Positions 8,839-18,344 of a stretch of 64,000 nt of DNA are shown piece by piece. The translations under genes and the position numbers were made by a program. This DNA is from Hymenobacter taeanensis (GTDB lineage Bacteria > Bacteroidota > Bacteroidia > Cytophagales > Hymenobacteraceae). The DNA lies in NCBI RefSeq assembly GCF_013137895.1, contig NZ_CP053538.1, positions 2,169,501-2,233,500 of the forward strand. Direction: 5' to 3'. Every line of letters starts with the position of its first letter. Within the stretch, counting starts at the first letter, position 1. Below the pieces are notes generated by a model. It was not told the DNA's origin and did no database searches. It saw only the letters and a program-made list of their open reading frames with translations.

Positions 8839-9806
8839 GTAGCGTACACCCCTAAGCCTAGCCGCTGCTCAAAACCAGCCCAGGCCTGTAGGCCACCCGT
8901 ATGCACCGCCACCACAGTACTATCGCGCCGGAAGTAGCCATTATCAAGCAAATCAAGCACGCCCACAAGCATTTTGCTGGTATAAATAGGGTCTAGCAGT
9001 ATCTGGTGGCGCTGCTTAAAAGCCTGAATAAACTGTAGCAGCTCCGGCGAAAGGCGCGCGTAGCCACCCCCATGGTAAGCAGTTTGCAATGACCAGTTAG
9101 TGTACATAGTGCCGGTGGCCTGTTGGGTAAGCTGGTTGATGTCGTCACGCAGAAAGTCGGCCCCCTTTAAAGCCGCGAAACCGAGAGCCTCACGTTGGCC
9201 CCGTAGGCCAGTCAGCAGCCCGGCTAGGGTGCCACCGGTGCCGCAGGCTACACAGAGGTAATCGAAATCAATCTCGGCTTCCAGCTCCTGCACTAGCTCC
9301 GCGCAGCCTGGCAGCGCCAACGTATTTGAGCCACCTTCGGGTAGTAAGTAGGCTGGCCCGAAGGTTCGCAATAACTGGCCTAGTACCTCGGGCTCTTGCT
9401 TGCGGCGGTAAGTTGCCCGGTCTATAAAGTGCAACTCCATGCCATTGGCGCGGGCCTGGGTAAGGGTGGGGTTGAGGGGTGATTGGCCTAGCTCCTGGCC
9501 GCGTACTATCCCAATGGTGCGCAGCCCGGTCAGGTGGCCGGCGGCGGCTACGGCGGCCAAATGGTTGGAGTACGCGCCCCCGAACGTAAGCAGCGTGCTA
9601 TGACCCAGGCGCCGTGCTTCCTGAAGGTTGTACTTAAGCTTCCGCCACTTATTGCCCGGCAGCTGCGGGTGCAACAAGTCGTCGCGCAGGAGCAGGAGCC
9701 GCACCCCGGCGCGGTCAGCGGCTGGCTCTTGTAGGTGCTGCAGAAGCATAGCGGCGTAGGAACGATTTAGTGAAGAGGGTAATGAAGTAAGTGAATGAAG
9801 TGTCAT
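8835..9806 (-). CDS. PLP-dependent ACC deaminase / D-cysteine desulfhydrase family
   Basis: The 323-residue fold-type II PLP enzyme contains LLRDDLLHPQLPGNKWRKL (the Lys of GNKWRK or KL is the Schiff-base lysine region), TFGGAYSNHLAA for phosphate/cofactor contacts, and the Gly-rich ACGTGGTLAGL. Members cleave 1-aminocyclopropane-1-carboxylate or D-cysteine to a keto acid and ammonia; in this phylum D-cysteine desulfhydration is the safer guess. ATG 9806 is preferred over TTG 9824. The 3' end overlaps the convergent gene by 4 bp, so there is no room for a terminator. Confidence 0.8.
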   Translation of the reverse strand: MTLHSLTSLPSSLNRSYAAMLLQHLQEPAADRAGVRLLLLRDDLLHPQLPGNKWRKLKYNLQEARRLGHSTLLTFGGAYSNHLAAVAAAGHLTGLRTIGIVRGQELGQSPLNPTLTQARANGMELHFIDRATYRRKQEPEVLGQLLRTFGPAYLLPEGGSNTLALPGCAELVQELEAEIDFDYLCVACGTGGTLAGLLTGLRGQREALGFAALKGADFLRDDINQLTQQATGTMYTNWSLQTAYHGGGYARLSPELLQFIQAFKQRHQILLDPIYTSKMLVGVLDLLDNGYFRRDSTVVAVHTGGLQAWAGFEQRLGLGVYAT

Positions 9807-9882
9807 TGTGAGGAGACCCAACAAAGTGCCCGCAGGGCAGCGTAGCTACTCCTTCCTTATTTCTGCGGGCTCTATTCCACTC

Positions 9883-9919
9883 AAAAGCCCTTACGTCCGT
9901 GGTGGAGGTAAGGGCTTTT
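9883..9919 (-). terminator. Intrinsic terminator downstream of the YfhO gene
   Basis: A 12-bp perfect stem (9883-9894, 9908-9919), extendable past one mismatch, ends in four A/T pairs on each side. It lies about 70 bp past the YfhO stop on the minus strand. It shares the stem core AAAAGCCCTTAC with the terminator at 1325-1363. Confidence 0.75.
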
Positions 9920-9989
9920 CTGGTTTCAGGAGCTTTTAACTGCGAAAAGGAAGTGGCTAGGCTCGCAACGACACGTCACGTGATTACCG

Positions 9990-12599
9990 CTACGCTGATA
10001 GCAGGGTGTCCTGCACTGAGTGAGGCTCTGGGCGGTGCTTAATGGCGTAGTAGAGCGCTGCTAGCATTACCCCGAACAAGAGAATGGACGATACCATAGA
10101 AATGGTATTACCCAGGGCATACTCACGCGGTTCGAAGCGGAACTCAATGGTGTGCTGACCAGCGGGCAGCTGCATGGCGCGCAGCACGTAGTTAGCGCGC
10201 ACATAGGGTACTTGCTTGCCATCGAGGTAAGCGTTCCAGCCGTCCTTGTAATAAATCTCAGAGAATACCACAAAACCGTCCTGGGCCGCTGTAGCGCGGT
10301 ACGTCAGCTTATTGGGCTCGTAGGCGGTGAGGGCAATGGTAGAGCCGGCAGCTGAGAAGCTGGTCTTGGGCAGCGGGAATTTAGACGCATCTACTACGGC
10401 AGTAGTAGCCGGGTTTAGATTAGTCAGAGCCTGAATTTCCTGGTCGGGGTTCTGGACCTGCTGCACATTCTGCACAAACCAGGCGTTGCCCAGCGCGCCG
10501 GGGTTCCGAACGGCCTGTTCTGGCTGTTTGGCCTGTGGGTTGGCGGGCACAATGAGGTAGCGCATGTTCAGCATGTTGAGTACCGGAGCCGCATCGGGCT
10601 TGCTCTGGGCAAAAATCTGCTGAAGCTGAGGCTGCATCTGCCAGTCAAACAGCTCCTGGTAGCGGCGCAGCTTAGCCCCGTGGTAGCCCCCAATGCTCTT
10701 GTGGAAGTAGGAGGTGTTGGCCTCCTGGAAGGGGCTCGTCAGGTTGAGCACGCGGTAGCTCAGGTCTTTATCCTGCAGAATCTGCTGATCGGTGGGGGAG
10801 GGCACAAACTGCTCTGCCACGGTCTCGTTCTGGAAGTTTGCCTCGTTGAGGTAGCGCTTATCCACGGCCCACAGGTCAAGTAGCGTGAGTAGGCCTACCA
10901 GCGCCGTTGCCGTGCTCATAGAGAGCTTACGCTGCAGATAGAACCACAGTACGCCGCCAGCCAGGGCAATGAATACCAGAGAGCGGAAGATATCGGTGCG
11001 CATGAGGGAAGCGCGGTCGGCCCGCAGCGCATCTAGTGGGAAGCCCTGCTGCTGCAATTGCGCATCAATAGGAGCCGCGAAGTCAGAAACCAAGCCTGCC
11101 ATAAAGGCCAGGGCACAAATGCCGGCCGTGATACCCAGCGCCAGTAGCACCTGGCGCTTGAGCTGGGTGGTGGTAGCATCATCGGCGGGTTTGCCGGTGA
11201 GGGCGGCTAAGCTGGGGTGGGTGCTGCTAGGAGCCGCGGCCGTAGTGGCTCGGCCCTGCAGCACGCGCGCCAACCCAAGAATGGCCAGCAGCGGCATAGC
11301 GAGCTGGGCAATTACCAGGGCCATGCTCACGGAGCGGAACTTGTTGTAGCCGGGGAAGTAGTCAAACATGAGGTTGTTAAACACCTCAAAGTTCTTGCCC
11401 CAAGCCAGCATGATAGACAGGATAGTGCCCACCAGCAACCAGATGCGCGTGCGGCGGTCGGCAATTAACAGGCCTAGCACAAACAGGAAACATACTACGG
11501 CACCCACGTACACAGGGCCGCTGGTACTGGGTTGGTCGCCCCAGTAAAGTGGCATTTGGGCCAGGTAGTCGCTGAGCTGCACCGGGGGCACACCAGCCGC
11601 CGCCAGGGCCTTACCGGTTTCGGAGTTGTCGCTGAGCTTGCCCTGAGAAGCGCCACCGTAGAAGTTCGGGATGAGCAGCGTAATGGTTTCGCCCACGCCG
11701 TAGCTCCAGTTGAAGGCATAATCGCGCTCCAGACCAGAGCCGCCTTCCTCAGTTGCTGCGGCGGGCTGGCCCGGTGCCGTGGGAGCCGATTTGGTCAGCT
11801 CCGATTTCCCCCGGATGGAATACTTGCCGTATTCGGCGGTTACGTACAGGCGGCCGAAGCTCACGCCCACTGCTACTAAAGTGGCCGCGCCCAGCAGCGC
11901 CGTGCGTCGCAGAAAGTCAGCTATGCGGTTCTCACGAATTGCAAAAATCAGCTCCACAATGCCAAACACCAGCACCAGCAGCAGCAGGTAATACGTTATC
12001 TGCAGGTGGTTGGCGCGCACGTTCATAGTTAGGCCCAGCGTGAATAAGGCCGCGCCCAGCCACTGGTTGCGCCGGAACGTTACCAGCAAGCCGGCCAGCA
12101 CCAGCGGCGCGTAGGCCAGGGCCAATGACTTGGTGTTGTGGCCCGCGGCCAGAATTACAATGTTGTAGCTGGTGAAGCCCAGAGCAACGGCCCCCACTGC
12201 GGCCAGCAACGGCCGCACTCCCAGCGCCACAAAGAGCGCGTAGCCGCACACCAACGCCAGAAACAGGTTAGCTACCACAGCGGGTAGGCCCAGCGTGAAC
12301 AGGTTGTGCAGATAAATGCTCAGGTCGCCGGGGAAGCGGGTGCTGATGAGGTAAGTGGGCATGCCCGAGAACATGGAGTTCGTCCAGAGGGCCTCCTCAC
12401 CCGTTTTGGCCCGCCACTCCGCCGCCTCATGGGCACCGCCATTAAACTGTACAATATCGTGCTGCGCCAGCGTTTTGCCTCCGAACAGGATGGGCGAAAA
12501 GTAGACGGCAGCCAGCACCAGGAAAAATAAGACGGCCAGCAGGTGCGGCAGCACCCGCCGCCACAGGGGCGCAGCGGCCGGACGGGAAAGTGTGGTCAT
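9990..12599 (-). CDS. YfhO family integral membrane protein
   Basis: The 869-residue protein has an N-terminal helix (about 15-37), a long series of transmembrane segments to about residue 580, and a C-terminal periplasmic domain with a final helix (about 835-855). Family signatures include QHDIVQFNGGAHEAAEWR, NSMFSGMPTYLI and YKDGWNAYLDGKQVPYVRANYVLRAMQLPAGQH. YfhO proteins are large GT-C-like membrane proteins linked to modification of cell-surface glycopolymers; the substrate here is unknown. Single gene with its own terminator at 9883-9919. The upstream region to 12797 (about 200 bp) shows a CTAGGCCACTT copy but no clear promoter. Confidence 0.8.
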   Translation of the reverse strand: MTTLSRPAAAPLWRRVLPHLLAVLFFLVLAAVYFSPILFGGKTLAQHDIVQFNGGAHEAAEWRAKTGEEALWTNSMFSGMPTYLISTRFPGDLSIYLHNLFTLGLPAVVANLFLALVCGYALFVALGVRPLLAAVGAVALGFTSYNIVILAAGHNTKSLALAYAPLVLAGLLVTFRRNQWLGAALFTLGLTMNVRANHLQITYYLLLLVLVFGIVELIFAIRENRIADFLRRTALLGAATLVAVGVSFGRLYVTAEYGKYSIRGKSELTKSAPTAPGQPAAATEEGGSGLERDYAFNWSYGVGETITLLIPNFYGGASQGKLSDNSETGKALAAAGVPPVQLSDYLAQMPLYWGDQPSTSGPVYVGAVVCFLFVLGLLIADRRTRIWLLVGTILSIMLAWGKNFEVFNNLMFDYFPGYNKFRSVSMALVIAQLAMPLLAILGLARVLQGRATTAAAPSSTHPSLAALTGKPADDATTTQLKRQVLLALGITAGICALAFMAGLVSDFAAPIDAQLQQQGFPLDALRADRASLMRTDIFRSLVFIALAGGVLWFYLQRKLSMSTATALVGLLTLLDLWAVDKRYLNEANFQNETVAEQFVPSPTDQQILQDKDLSYRVLNLTSPFQEANTSYFHKSIGGYHGAKLRRYQELFDWQMQPQLQQIFAQSKPDAAPVLNMLNMRYLIVPANPQAKQPEQAVRNPGALGNAWFVQNVQQVQNPDQEIQALTNLNPATTAVVDASKFPLPKTSFSAAGSTIALTAYEPNKLTYRATAAQDGFVVFSEIYYKDGWNAYLDGKQVPYVRANYVLRAMQLPAGQHTIEFRFEPREYALGNTISMVSSILLFGVMLAALYYAIKHRPEPHSVQDTLLSA

Positions 12600-12797
12600 T
12601 CGGCTTGAAGAAAGTCGGAAAACGATCTGCTAGGCCACTTGGCCCGGCAAAGCAGCCCGAAGGTAGCCGTTTTCAGGGTTTCTAGCTCCCTCCCAGGAGC
12701 AGTTCTGAGCCAGGAGTGTGCCTTGCTGCCTGCTACCAAGCCTGGTAGGCATCAACCAACCACCACCACACCTCAATCAACTTTGGGGGTTTCTCAA

Positions 12798-13691
12798 CTA
12801 GCGCCGCCTCACGCGCAAGGTGCTGTTATACAGCAATACTGAGAAAAAAATTATGGTGTAGGCTACCCCTTGCACACCAGTGGCTGCTTCCCCAAAGTAC
12901 ACAAAGGCCAGGGCAAAGCTCACAATGGGGTTTATATACATCATAATGCCTACTGTACCCGAGGGCAAGGCATTGAGGGCGTACAAATTCAGAAACAGCG
13001 GAATTACTGTGAACAGGGAGCTCAGGATAAACGCTACGCCCAGCAACCGGGTATCCTGGAATCCCGCGGCCGGGTCGGCGCCCAGCAGCGGCGCCAGTGG
13101 CAGAATAACTACCGCGGCCAGCACTAGCTGCACCGTGAGCAGCACCAGCCGGTCGTAGCCCTGCAGGCGGCGCTGGCTGATCAGGTATGAGGCATAGGTA
13201 ATGGCTACCACTAGGCTCATTAGCACGCTGCGCAGTTCGCCGGCGCCCAGCAGCAGGCAGCTCAGCGCACTTAGCCCAATGGCCAGCCATTGGTTGTTGC
13301 GCAGCTTCTCGCCGAGCACCACAAAGCCGAGCAAAGCCGTTAGAATGGGGCAGATGAGGTAGGCAAATGAGCCAGCCTGTACGCTCACCTGGTTGATGAC
13401 ATAGATAAACAGCAGCCAGTTAGAGGTCAGCAGCAGGCCGCCTATTACCGTGGAGAAGCCTACGCTCCGGCGCTCAGCTTTGGAGGCCGCCTGCCACTGG
13501 GCCCATACCTGCCGCACGGCTGCCCGCCGACCCAGGCCGTGTAATAGCAGCAGGATAAGCAAGGAAAGCAGAATGCGGAAAAACAGGATCTGGCCGCTGG
13601 CATAACCCGCTAACCAGCGTAATGGAATGGGGAAGAACCCCCAGATGAGAAAAGCCGCTAAAGCGGCCAGGTGATGACGCGAAAGTTTCAA
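12798..13691 (-). CDS. EamA-family transporter, RarD-like
   Basis: This 297-residue drug/metabolite transporter has ten hydrophobic helices and RarD features: LAALAAFLIWGFFPIPLRW at the start, RILLSLLILLLL, and FAYLICPILTALLGFVVLGEKL in the middle. The start is TTG at 13691: no ATG or GTG lies between 13802 and the first helix, and a -7 element (TACCTTTG, 13727-13720) sits between 13802 and this TTG, so the far-upstream ATG would not be transcribed. With TTG the length equals that of typical RarD proteins. The transported substrate is unknown. Confidence 0.75.
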   Translation of the reverse strand: MKLSRHHLAALAAFLIWGFFPIPLRWLAGYASGQILFFRILLSLLILLLLHGLGRRAAVRQVWAQWQAASKAERRSVGFSTVIGGLLLTSNWLLFIYVINQVSVQAGSFAYLICPILTALLGFVVLGEKLRNNQWLAIGLSALSCLLLGAGELRSVLMSLVVAITYASYLISQRRLQGYDRLVLLTVQLVLAAVVILPLAPLLGADPAAGFQDTRLLGVAFILSSLFTVIPLFLNLYALNALPSGTVGIMMYINPIVSFALAFVYFGEAATGVQGVAYTIIFFSVLLYNSTLRVRRR

Positions 13692-13719
13692 CAGGAAAGC
13701 CAGAAAAATATTGGCGCCG

Positions 13720-13727
13720 CAAAGGTA
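13720..13727 (-). promoter_or_regulatory. -7 promoter element of the RarD-like gene
   Basis: TACCTTTG on the minus strand lies 28 bp before the TTG start at 13691. No good -33 TTG is visible at the usual distance. It is back to back with the promoter of murF-alr at 13882. Confidence 0.5.
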
Positions 13728-13881
13728 CAACGCCGCACCCCTCGCTATATACTTTTCTCTATAAAGACCAGAGGTAAACTGAATCGGTGACAGCCAACCC
13801 ATTCCTTGGGTCTACCGTGCGTATAGCGCGGTGCCAGGGTGGCCTACGCCCCTGCGCTGCTCACACCTAGGTCACTCGTTG

Positions 13882-13889
13882 TACCTTTG
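13882..13889 (+). promoter_or_regulatory. -7 promoter element of murF-alr
   Basis: TACCTTTG ends 7 bp before the ATG at 13897, so transcription would begin at or next to the start codon. The -33 region lacks a clear TTG. Confidence 0.55.
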
Positions 13890-13896
13890 CGGAGCT

Positions 13897-16410
13897 ATGC
13901 TTCAGTTCACTGATCTACCGGCCTGCACGGGCGGTACCTTGCTCCAAGCCCCAACTGCGGCGGCCCCCATCCATCAGCTGCTCATTGATAGCCGGCGGGT
14001 AGGCCAGCCCGCGGGGGCCTTGTTCTTTGCCTTGCGCGGTCCTCGCCACGATGGCCACCGCTACCTGGCGGAGCTATATGGCCGAGGCGTGCGGCTCTTT
14101 GTAATTGATGCCGAAGCAGCCCTGGAGGGTGACCTAGCGGCCTTCCCGGAAGCTAGTTTTTTACTGGTGCCCGATGTGCTGACCGCACTGCAGACCGTGG
14201 CTGCGTGCCACCGGCAGCAGTACCGCTTGCCGGTGGTTGGCATCACGGGCTCCAATGGTAAAACCATCGTGAAGGAATGGCTGGCCCAACTGCTCAGCCC
14301 CGATGAGCTCATCTGCAAAAGCCCGCTGAGCTTTAACTCCCAGGTAGGCGTGCCCCTGAGTGTGTGGCAATTAAACCCAACGCACACTTTGGGCATCTTT
14401 GAAGCCGGCATTTCGGAGCCCGGCGAAATGGCCCGCCTGGCTCACATGATCAGGCCCACACTAGGCCTGTTTACTAACCTCGGAACGGCCCACGATGCCG
14501 GCTTTGCCTCTGCCAGGGCCAAGGCGGAGGAGAAAATGCAGCTGTTTAAAGACGTGGACACACTCTTCTACTGTGCTGATCATGCCCTGATTCATGAGGT
14601 AGCCCAGGCCCAGCTTGATAGTCGCCGCACCGCGCGCTTCCCCTGGACCCGCCAACGCACCCTCTTCGACGGCCAGCAGGCTGATGTGCTCATCACCATC
14701 CATGATGCCTCGGCTGAGCGTACTGTGGTGCGGGTTGAGCGGGCTAAGCCACTGCCCCAGGAGCATACCTTCACGCTGCCCTTCGCCGATGAGCCCTCGG
14801 TAGAAAATGCCTTGCACGGCCTCACGGTACTGCTGTGGCGCCAGGTGGCCCCCGCCGAAATTCAGCGCCGCCTCGACCGTCTTCAGCCGGTGGCTATGCG
14901 CCTGGAAATGAAGCAGGCTCTCAACGACTGCTACGTTCTGGATGATACCTATAACAATGACTTAGCTGGCCTCAGCCTTGCCCTCGATGCCCTGGCTCGC
15001 CAGCCCCGCCGGGGCCGCCGGGCACTCATTCTCTCCGACGTGCTGGAGTCGGGGTTACCGGCTGCCGAGCTCTACAAGCGAGTAGCCGCCCAGGCTACGG
15101 CCCATGGCGTTGAGCGGCTCATTGGCATCGGCCCCGAAATCAGCCAGAACCAAGCGGCATTCGCCGGTCTGGATACCGCTTTCTATGCTGATACCGAAGC
15201 CTTCCTGACCAGCTTTCAGCCCGACCAGTTTCGCCATGAAACCATCCTGGTGAAAGGCGCCCGGCGCTATGGCTTCGAGCGGATTGTGGCGGTTTTTCAA
15301 CAGAAAATCCATGGTACGGTGCTGGAGGTAAACCTCGATGCCCTGGTGCACAACCTCAACTTCTACCGCCGCCGCCTGCAGCCTGGCGTGCGGCTGATGG
15401 TGATGGTGAAGGCCTTCGCCTACGGCAGCGGCTCCTATGAAGTAGCCAACTTGCTCCAGTTTCATCGGGCCGACTACCTGGCTGTGGCCTACACCGATGA
15501 AGGCGTGGATCTGCGCCAGCACGGCATCAGCCTGCCCATCATGGTGATGAACCCCTCGCCAGATGCCTTTCAGAAACTGCGGCAATATCATCTGGAGCCT
15601 GAAATCTACTCCTTTGAGCTGCTGGATGCGTACCTGGCCGCTGCCCAGGAAGGCCCCTTGCCCGCCATCCATCTCAAACTCGACACAGGTATGCGCCGTC
15701 TGGGGTTTGCGGAGGAAGACGTACCTCTGCTCTGCCAGCTTCTGCAGCGCAACCTAGGCCACTTGCGCGTGGCCAGCGCCCTCACCCACTTGGCCGGCGC
15801 CGATGAGGCCCAACACAACGAGTTCTCTCAGCAGCAGCTCGCGGCTTTTCACCGCATGACGCCCCAGCTGGAAACTGCCCTAGGCTACTCCATTATAAAG
15901 CATGCCCTAAACTCGGCGGGTATTGTGCGCTTTCCGGAGGCGCAGCTGGATATGGTGCGGCTGGGCATTGGCCTGTATGGGGTAGAAGCCACCGGCCAGG
16001 AGCAGGAAGCCCTGCGACCCGTCAGCACGTTGCGCACTACCATCTCCCAGGTGAAAACTTTGCCCGCCAATCATACGGTAGGGTATGGCCGCCGCGGGCA
16101 AGCCGTAGACCACGACCGGCGCATTGCCACCCTGGCCATTGGGTATGCTGATGGCTATGACCGGCGCTTCGGCAACGGCGCGGGCGAAGTGCTCATTCGC
16201 GGCCAGCGGGCCCCTATTATTGGTAATGTGTGCATGGATATGTGTATGGTAGATGTAACCCACATCCCCGACTTGCGAGCCGGCGACACAGCCATCATAT
16301 TTGGAGAGGGACTTACACTACCCGAGTTAGCCCAGCGAGTGGGCACTATTCCCTATGAACTCCTTACTAATGTGAGTGAGCGGGTAAAGCGGGTATTCAT
16401 CACCGAATAA
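13897..16410 (+). CDS. murF-alr: Bifunctional MurF - alanine racemase
   Basis: The 837-residue fusion joins UDP-MurNAc-tripeptide:D-Ala-D-Ala ligase to alanine racemase. The MurF half (about 1-460) carries the ATP loop GITGSNGKT (115-123), the central-domain motif FEAGISEPGEM and the C-terminal DDTYNNDLAG. The racemase half (about 475-837) has the PLP lysine at K505 in VMVKAFAYGSG, LDTGMRRLGF, and the catalytic-tyrosine region VGYGRRG. The fusion couples D-Ala supply to peptidoglycan precursor ligation and is a known Bacteroidota arrangement. ATG 13897 lies directly after a -7 element, so the longer frame from 13831 is unlikely to be translated. Confidence 0.93.
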   Translation: MLQFTDLPACTGGTLLQAPTAAAPIHQLLIDSRRVGQPAGALFFALRGPRHDGHRYLAELYGRGVRLFVIDAEAALEGDLAAFPEASFLLVPDVLTALQTVAACHRQQYRLPVVGITGSNGKTIVKEWLAQLLSPDELICKSPLSFNSQVGVPLSVWQLNPTHTLGIFEAGISEPGEMARLAHMIRPTLGLFTNLGTAHDAGFASARAKAEEKMQLFKDVDTLFYCADHALIHEVAQAQLDSRRTARFPWTRQRTLFDGQQADVLITIHDASAERTVVRVERAKPLPQEHTFTLPFADEPSVENALHGLTVLLWRQVAPAEIQRRLDRLQPVAMRLEMKQALNDCYVLDDTYNNDLAGLSLALDALARQPRRGRRALILSDVLESGLPAAELYKRVAAQATAHGVERLIGIGPEISQNQAAFAGLDTAFYADTEAFLTSFQPDQFRHETILVKGARRYGFERIVAVFQQKIHGTVLEVNLDALVHNLNFYRRRLQPGVRLMVMVKAFAYGSGSYEVANLLQFHRADYLAVAYTDEGVDLRQHGISLPIMVMNPSPDAFQKLRQYHLEPEIYSFELLDAYLAAAQEGPLPAIHLKLDTGMRRLGFAEEDVPLLCQLLQRNLGHLRVASALTHLAGADEAQHNEFSQQQLAAFHRMTPQLETALGYSIIKHALNSAGIVRFPEAQLDMVRLGIGLYGVEATGQEQEALRPVSTLRTTISQVKTLPANHTVGYGRRGQAVDHDRRIATLAIGYADGYDRRFGNGAGEVLIRGQRAPIIGNVCMDMCMVDVTHIPDLRAGDTAIIFGEGLTLPELAQRVGTIPYELLTNVSERVKRVFITE

Positions 16411-16822
16411 TACAGGTGCTCACTTACTGGTTTTTTGGCAAGTAGTTGAGGAGAAATATCTTATTGTATATAAGAATAGTAATTGATGCGGCTGATATAG
16501 AAATAATTATAGCGTCTATGCTATTTTATATAACATCAAGCCCTAATTTTGCTCCTTCATAACTCGTCGCTACAGTTTCATTTTGAGGGGCTAGAGCAGT
16601 TTGGCTGCCTCAGGATGGGGTAGAATAAGTAGTTGGGCAGCTGACTTTGCCTGGTCATCAGCTCATTTCATTATGAGGGTTACTGTTGAGCTATATGGGT
16701 TATGAATATGGTAAGCATTTCACCCTCTGCTTGCTCAGGTTAGTACAGGTCCTTACCACGTAGAACTGCTTACCCGCTTCTGCTTTTTAAGCATTTCGTT
16801 TCCTACTCTTACCACCTACTGC
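16411..16822. other. 412-bp AT-rich intergenic region
   Basis: The first 150 bp are strikingly AT-rich compared with the flanking genes. A sequence TTTCATTWTGAGGG occurs twice, at about 16577-16590 and 16667-16680, 90 bp apart. I find no convincing ORF, TAnnTTTG promoter or strong hairpin, although the downstream hydrolase must be expressed from here. Confidence 0.4.
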
Positions 16823-18241
16823 ATGAATAAAATTGTACACGTATCCTGGTGGCAGCGCACCTTATTGTATTTGCTGCTTGTAATTCTGACATGCAACCGC
16901 AGCGTAGCCGGCGAAACACAAAATGCTCTCGATGGCTATTGGAAGGGTCCTTTGCAAGTGCCGGGAGGGAAACTGGAAGTGATTTTCCGGTTAGTAAAGC
17001 TTAGCGACGGAACCTACTTCGCGGCCATGGATGTGCCGTTGCAGAAAGTCAGCCGCATGCCGGTGGCCGTATCTGTGCACGGCGATACCATTTCTCTGGC
17101 CGCTGAAGAAGCTGGTAGCCGTTTCATGGGCCGCCTGACCCCCGATGGAAAGAAGATTGATGGCACTTGGAGCCAGCCGGGCTTTACCGTGCCCATGCTG
17201 CTGGAGTTCGTGCCCGCCACCATCGACACGAACCCCAAAGCTCGCCTCACGCCCCCTTACCGCGAGGAGGAAGTGCTTTTTACCAATATTCCCGTTGATT
17301 TGCGCCTGGCCGGTATGCTTACAATTCCGGCGGGCAAGGGGCCGTTTCCGGCGGTAGTGCTAGTGTCCGATGCTGGAGCGCACGACCGGGAAGGTACCGT
17401 AGGCGACTACCACGTGCTAGGAGCTCTAGGCGACTACCTGACGCGGCGTGGTATTGCCGTGCTGCGCTTCGATGACCGCGGCGTGGGCAAATCAGGCGGG
17501 CAGGCCAGCACTACCACCGTGCCAGATATGGTATCTGACGTGCAGGCGGCCCTGAACTTCCTGCGCACCCGCCCTGAAATTGATTTGGAGCACCTGGGCG
17601 TAATCGGCCACGGAGAAGGCGGAAACGTAGCCCTGTTGGCTGCCGCCCAGCCTCTGCCCCCCAGCTTTGTAGTAACGCTGGCAGCTCCTGGCTTGCCTGG
17701 TAGAGTATTGCAGGCCCAGCAGCAGGCCAATATGCTGAAGGCGACAGGTACTGATGCTGCCAAAATGGAAACGGCCCTGAAAAACCAGCAGGCTATGTTT
17801 GACTTTATTGCTCAAACGCCCGATCCAACGCAAGCGAAACCTATCATTGCTAACATGTTACGCCAAAGCAACCCCACGCTGGATTCTAGCGCCGTGCGGC
17901 TTGCCGCTACTGACATGACTTCGGCCCGTTACAAAGCGTTCCTCAGCTTTGACCCTACGGCCAAGATGGGTGATGTAAAGTGCCCCGTACTGCTGCTGAA
18001 TGGCACGGCAGACTTAGACGTAGGCGCCGATGCAAATTTGGCGGTGCTAACCAAGTGCCTGAAGAGCAGCGGCAGCGTAACTCCCCGTAAGCTGCTGGGA
18101 GTAAACCACCTCTTCCAGTCTGATCCGAAGGAATGGCCGCTGGTAAACGGTCAACAAAAGCCAGCTTTCTCCTCTGCCGCCCAAGAGGCCATTAGGGAGT
18201 GGGTTGTGCAGCAAACTCAAACCGACAAGGGCAAAAAATAA
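16823..18241 (+). CDS. Exported alpha/beta hydrolase with Gly in place of the nucleophile Ser
   Basis: The 472-residue protein has a signal peptide (about 1-29), an N-terminal beta-rich domain (about 35-135, DGYWKGPLQVPGGKLEV) of the type often found before this hydrolase class, and an alpha/beta hydrolase domain. The oxyanion region FDDRGVGKSGG, an acid (TADLDVGAD) and the histidine (GVNHLFQ) are present. The nucleophile elbow reads GHGEGG (codon GGA at the third position) where the family normally has GHSEGG. It may be inactive, or use another mechanism. It is a single gene with no nearby partner. Confidence 0.75.
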   Translation: MNKIVHVSWWQRTLLYLLLVILTCNRSVAGETQNALDGYWKGPLQVPGGKLEVIFRLVKLSDGTYFAAMDVPLQKVSRMPVAVSVHGDTISLAAEEAGSRFMGRLTPDGKKIDGTWSQPGFTVPMLLEFVPATIDTNPKARLTPPYREEEVLFTNIPVDLRLAGMLTIPAGKGPFPAVVLVSDAGAHDREGTVGDYHVLGALGDYLTRRGIAVLRFDDRGVGKSGGQASTTTVPDMVSDVQAALNFLRTRPEIDLEHLGVIGHGEGGNVALLAAAQPLPPSFVVTLAAPGLPGRVLQAQQQANMLKATGTDAAKMETALKNQQAMFDFIAQTPDPTQAKPIIANMLRQSNPTLDSSAVRLAATDMTSARYKAFLSFDPTAKMGDVKCPVLLLNGTADLDVGADANLAVLTKCLKSSGSVTPRKLLGVNHLFQSDPKEWPLVNGQQKPAFSSAAQEAIREWVVQQTQTDKGKK

Positions 18242-18344
18242 GCTCTCTGCTGGTCTTACACAGTAGCAAGAGGACCGGGTGGGCTTAGCCATTCGGCCCT
18301 CTTTTGCGTATGCCCAAGCTCATCATTTCTCTCTTCCTCTATAT

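Noticed and set aside
15055..15672. 205-codon minus-strand open frame inside murF-alr
   Set aside because: It lies wholly antisense to the racemase/ligase fusion, whose motifs are intact, and its His/Gln-rich translation is typical of an antisense shadow in GC-rich DNA.
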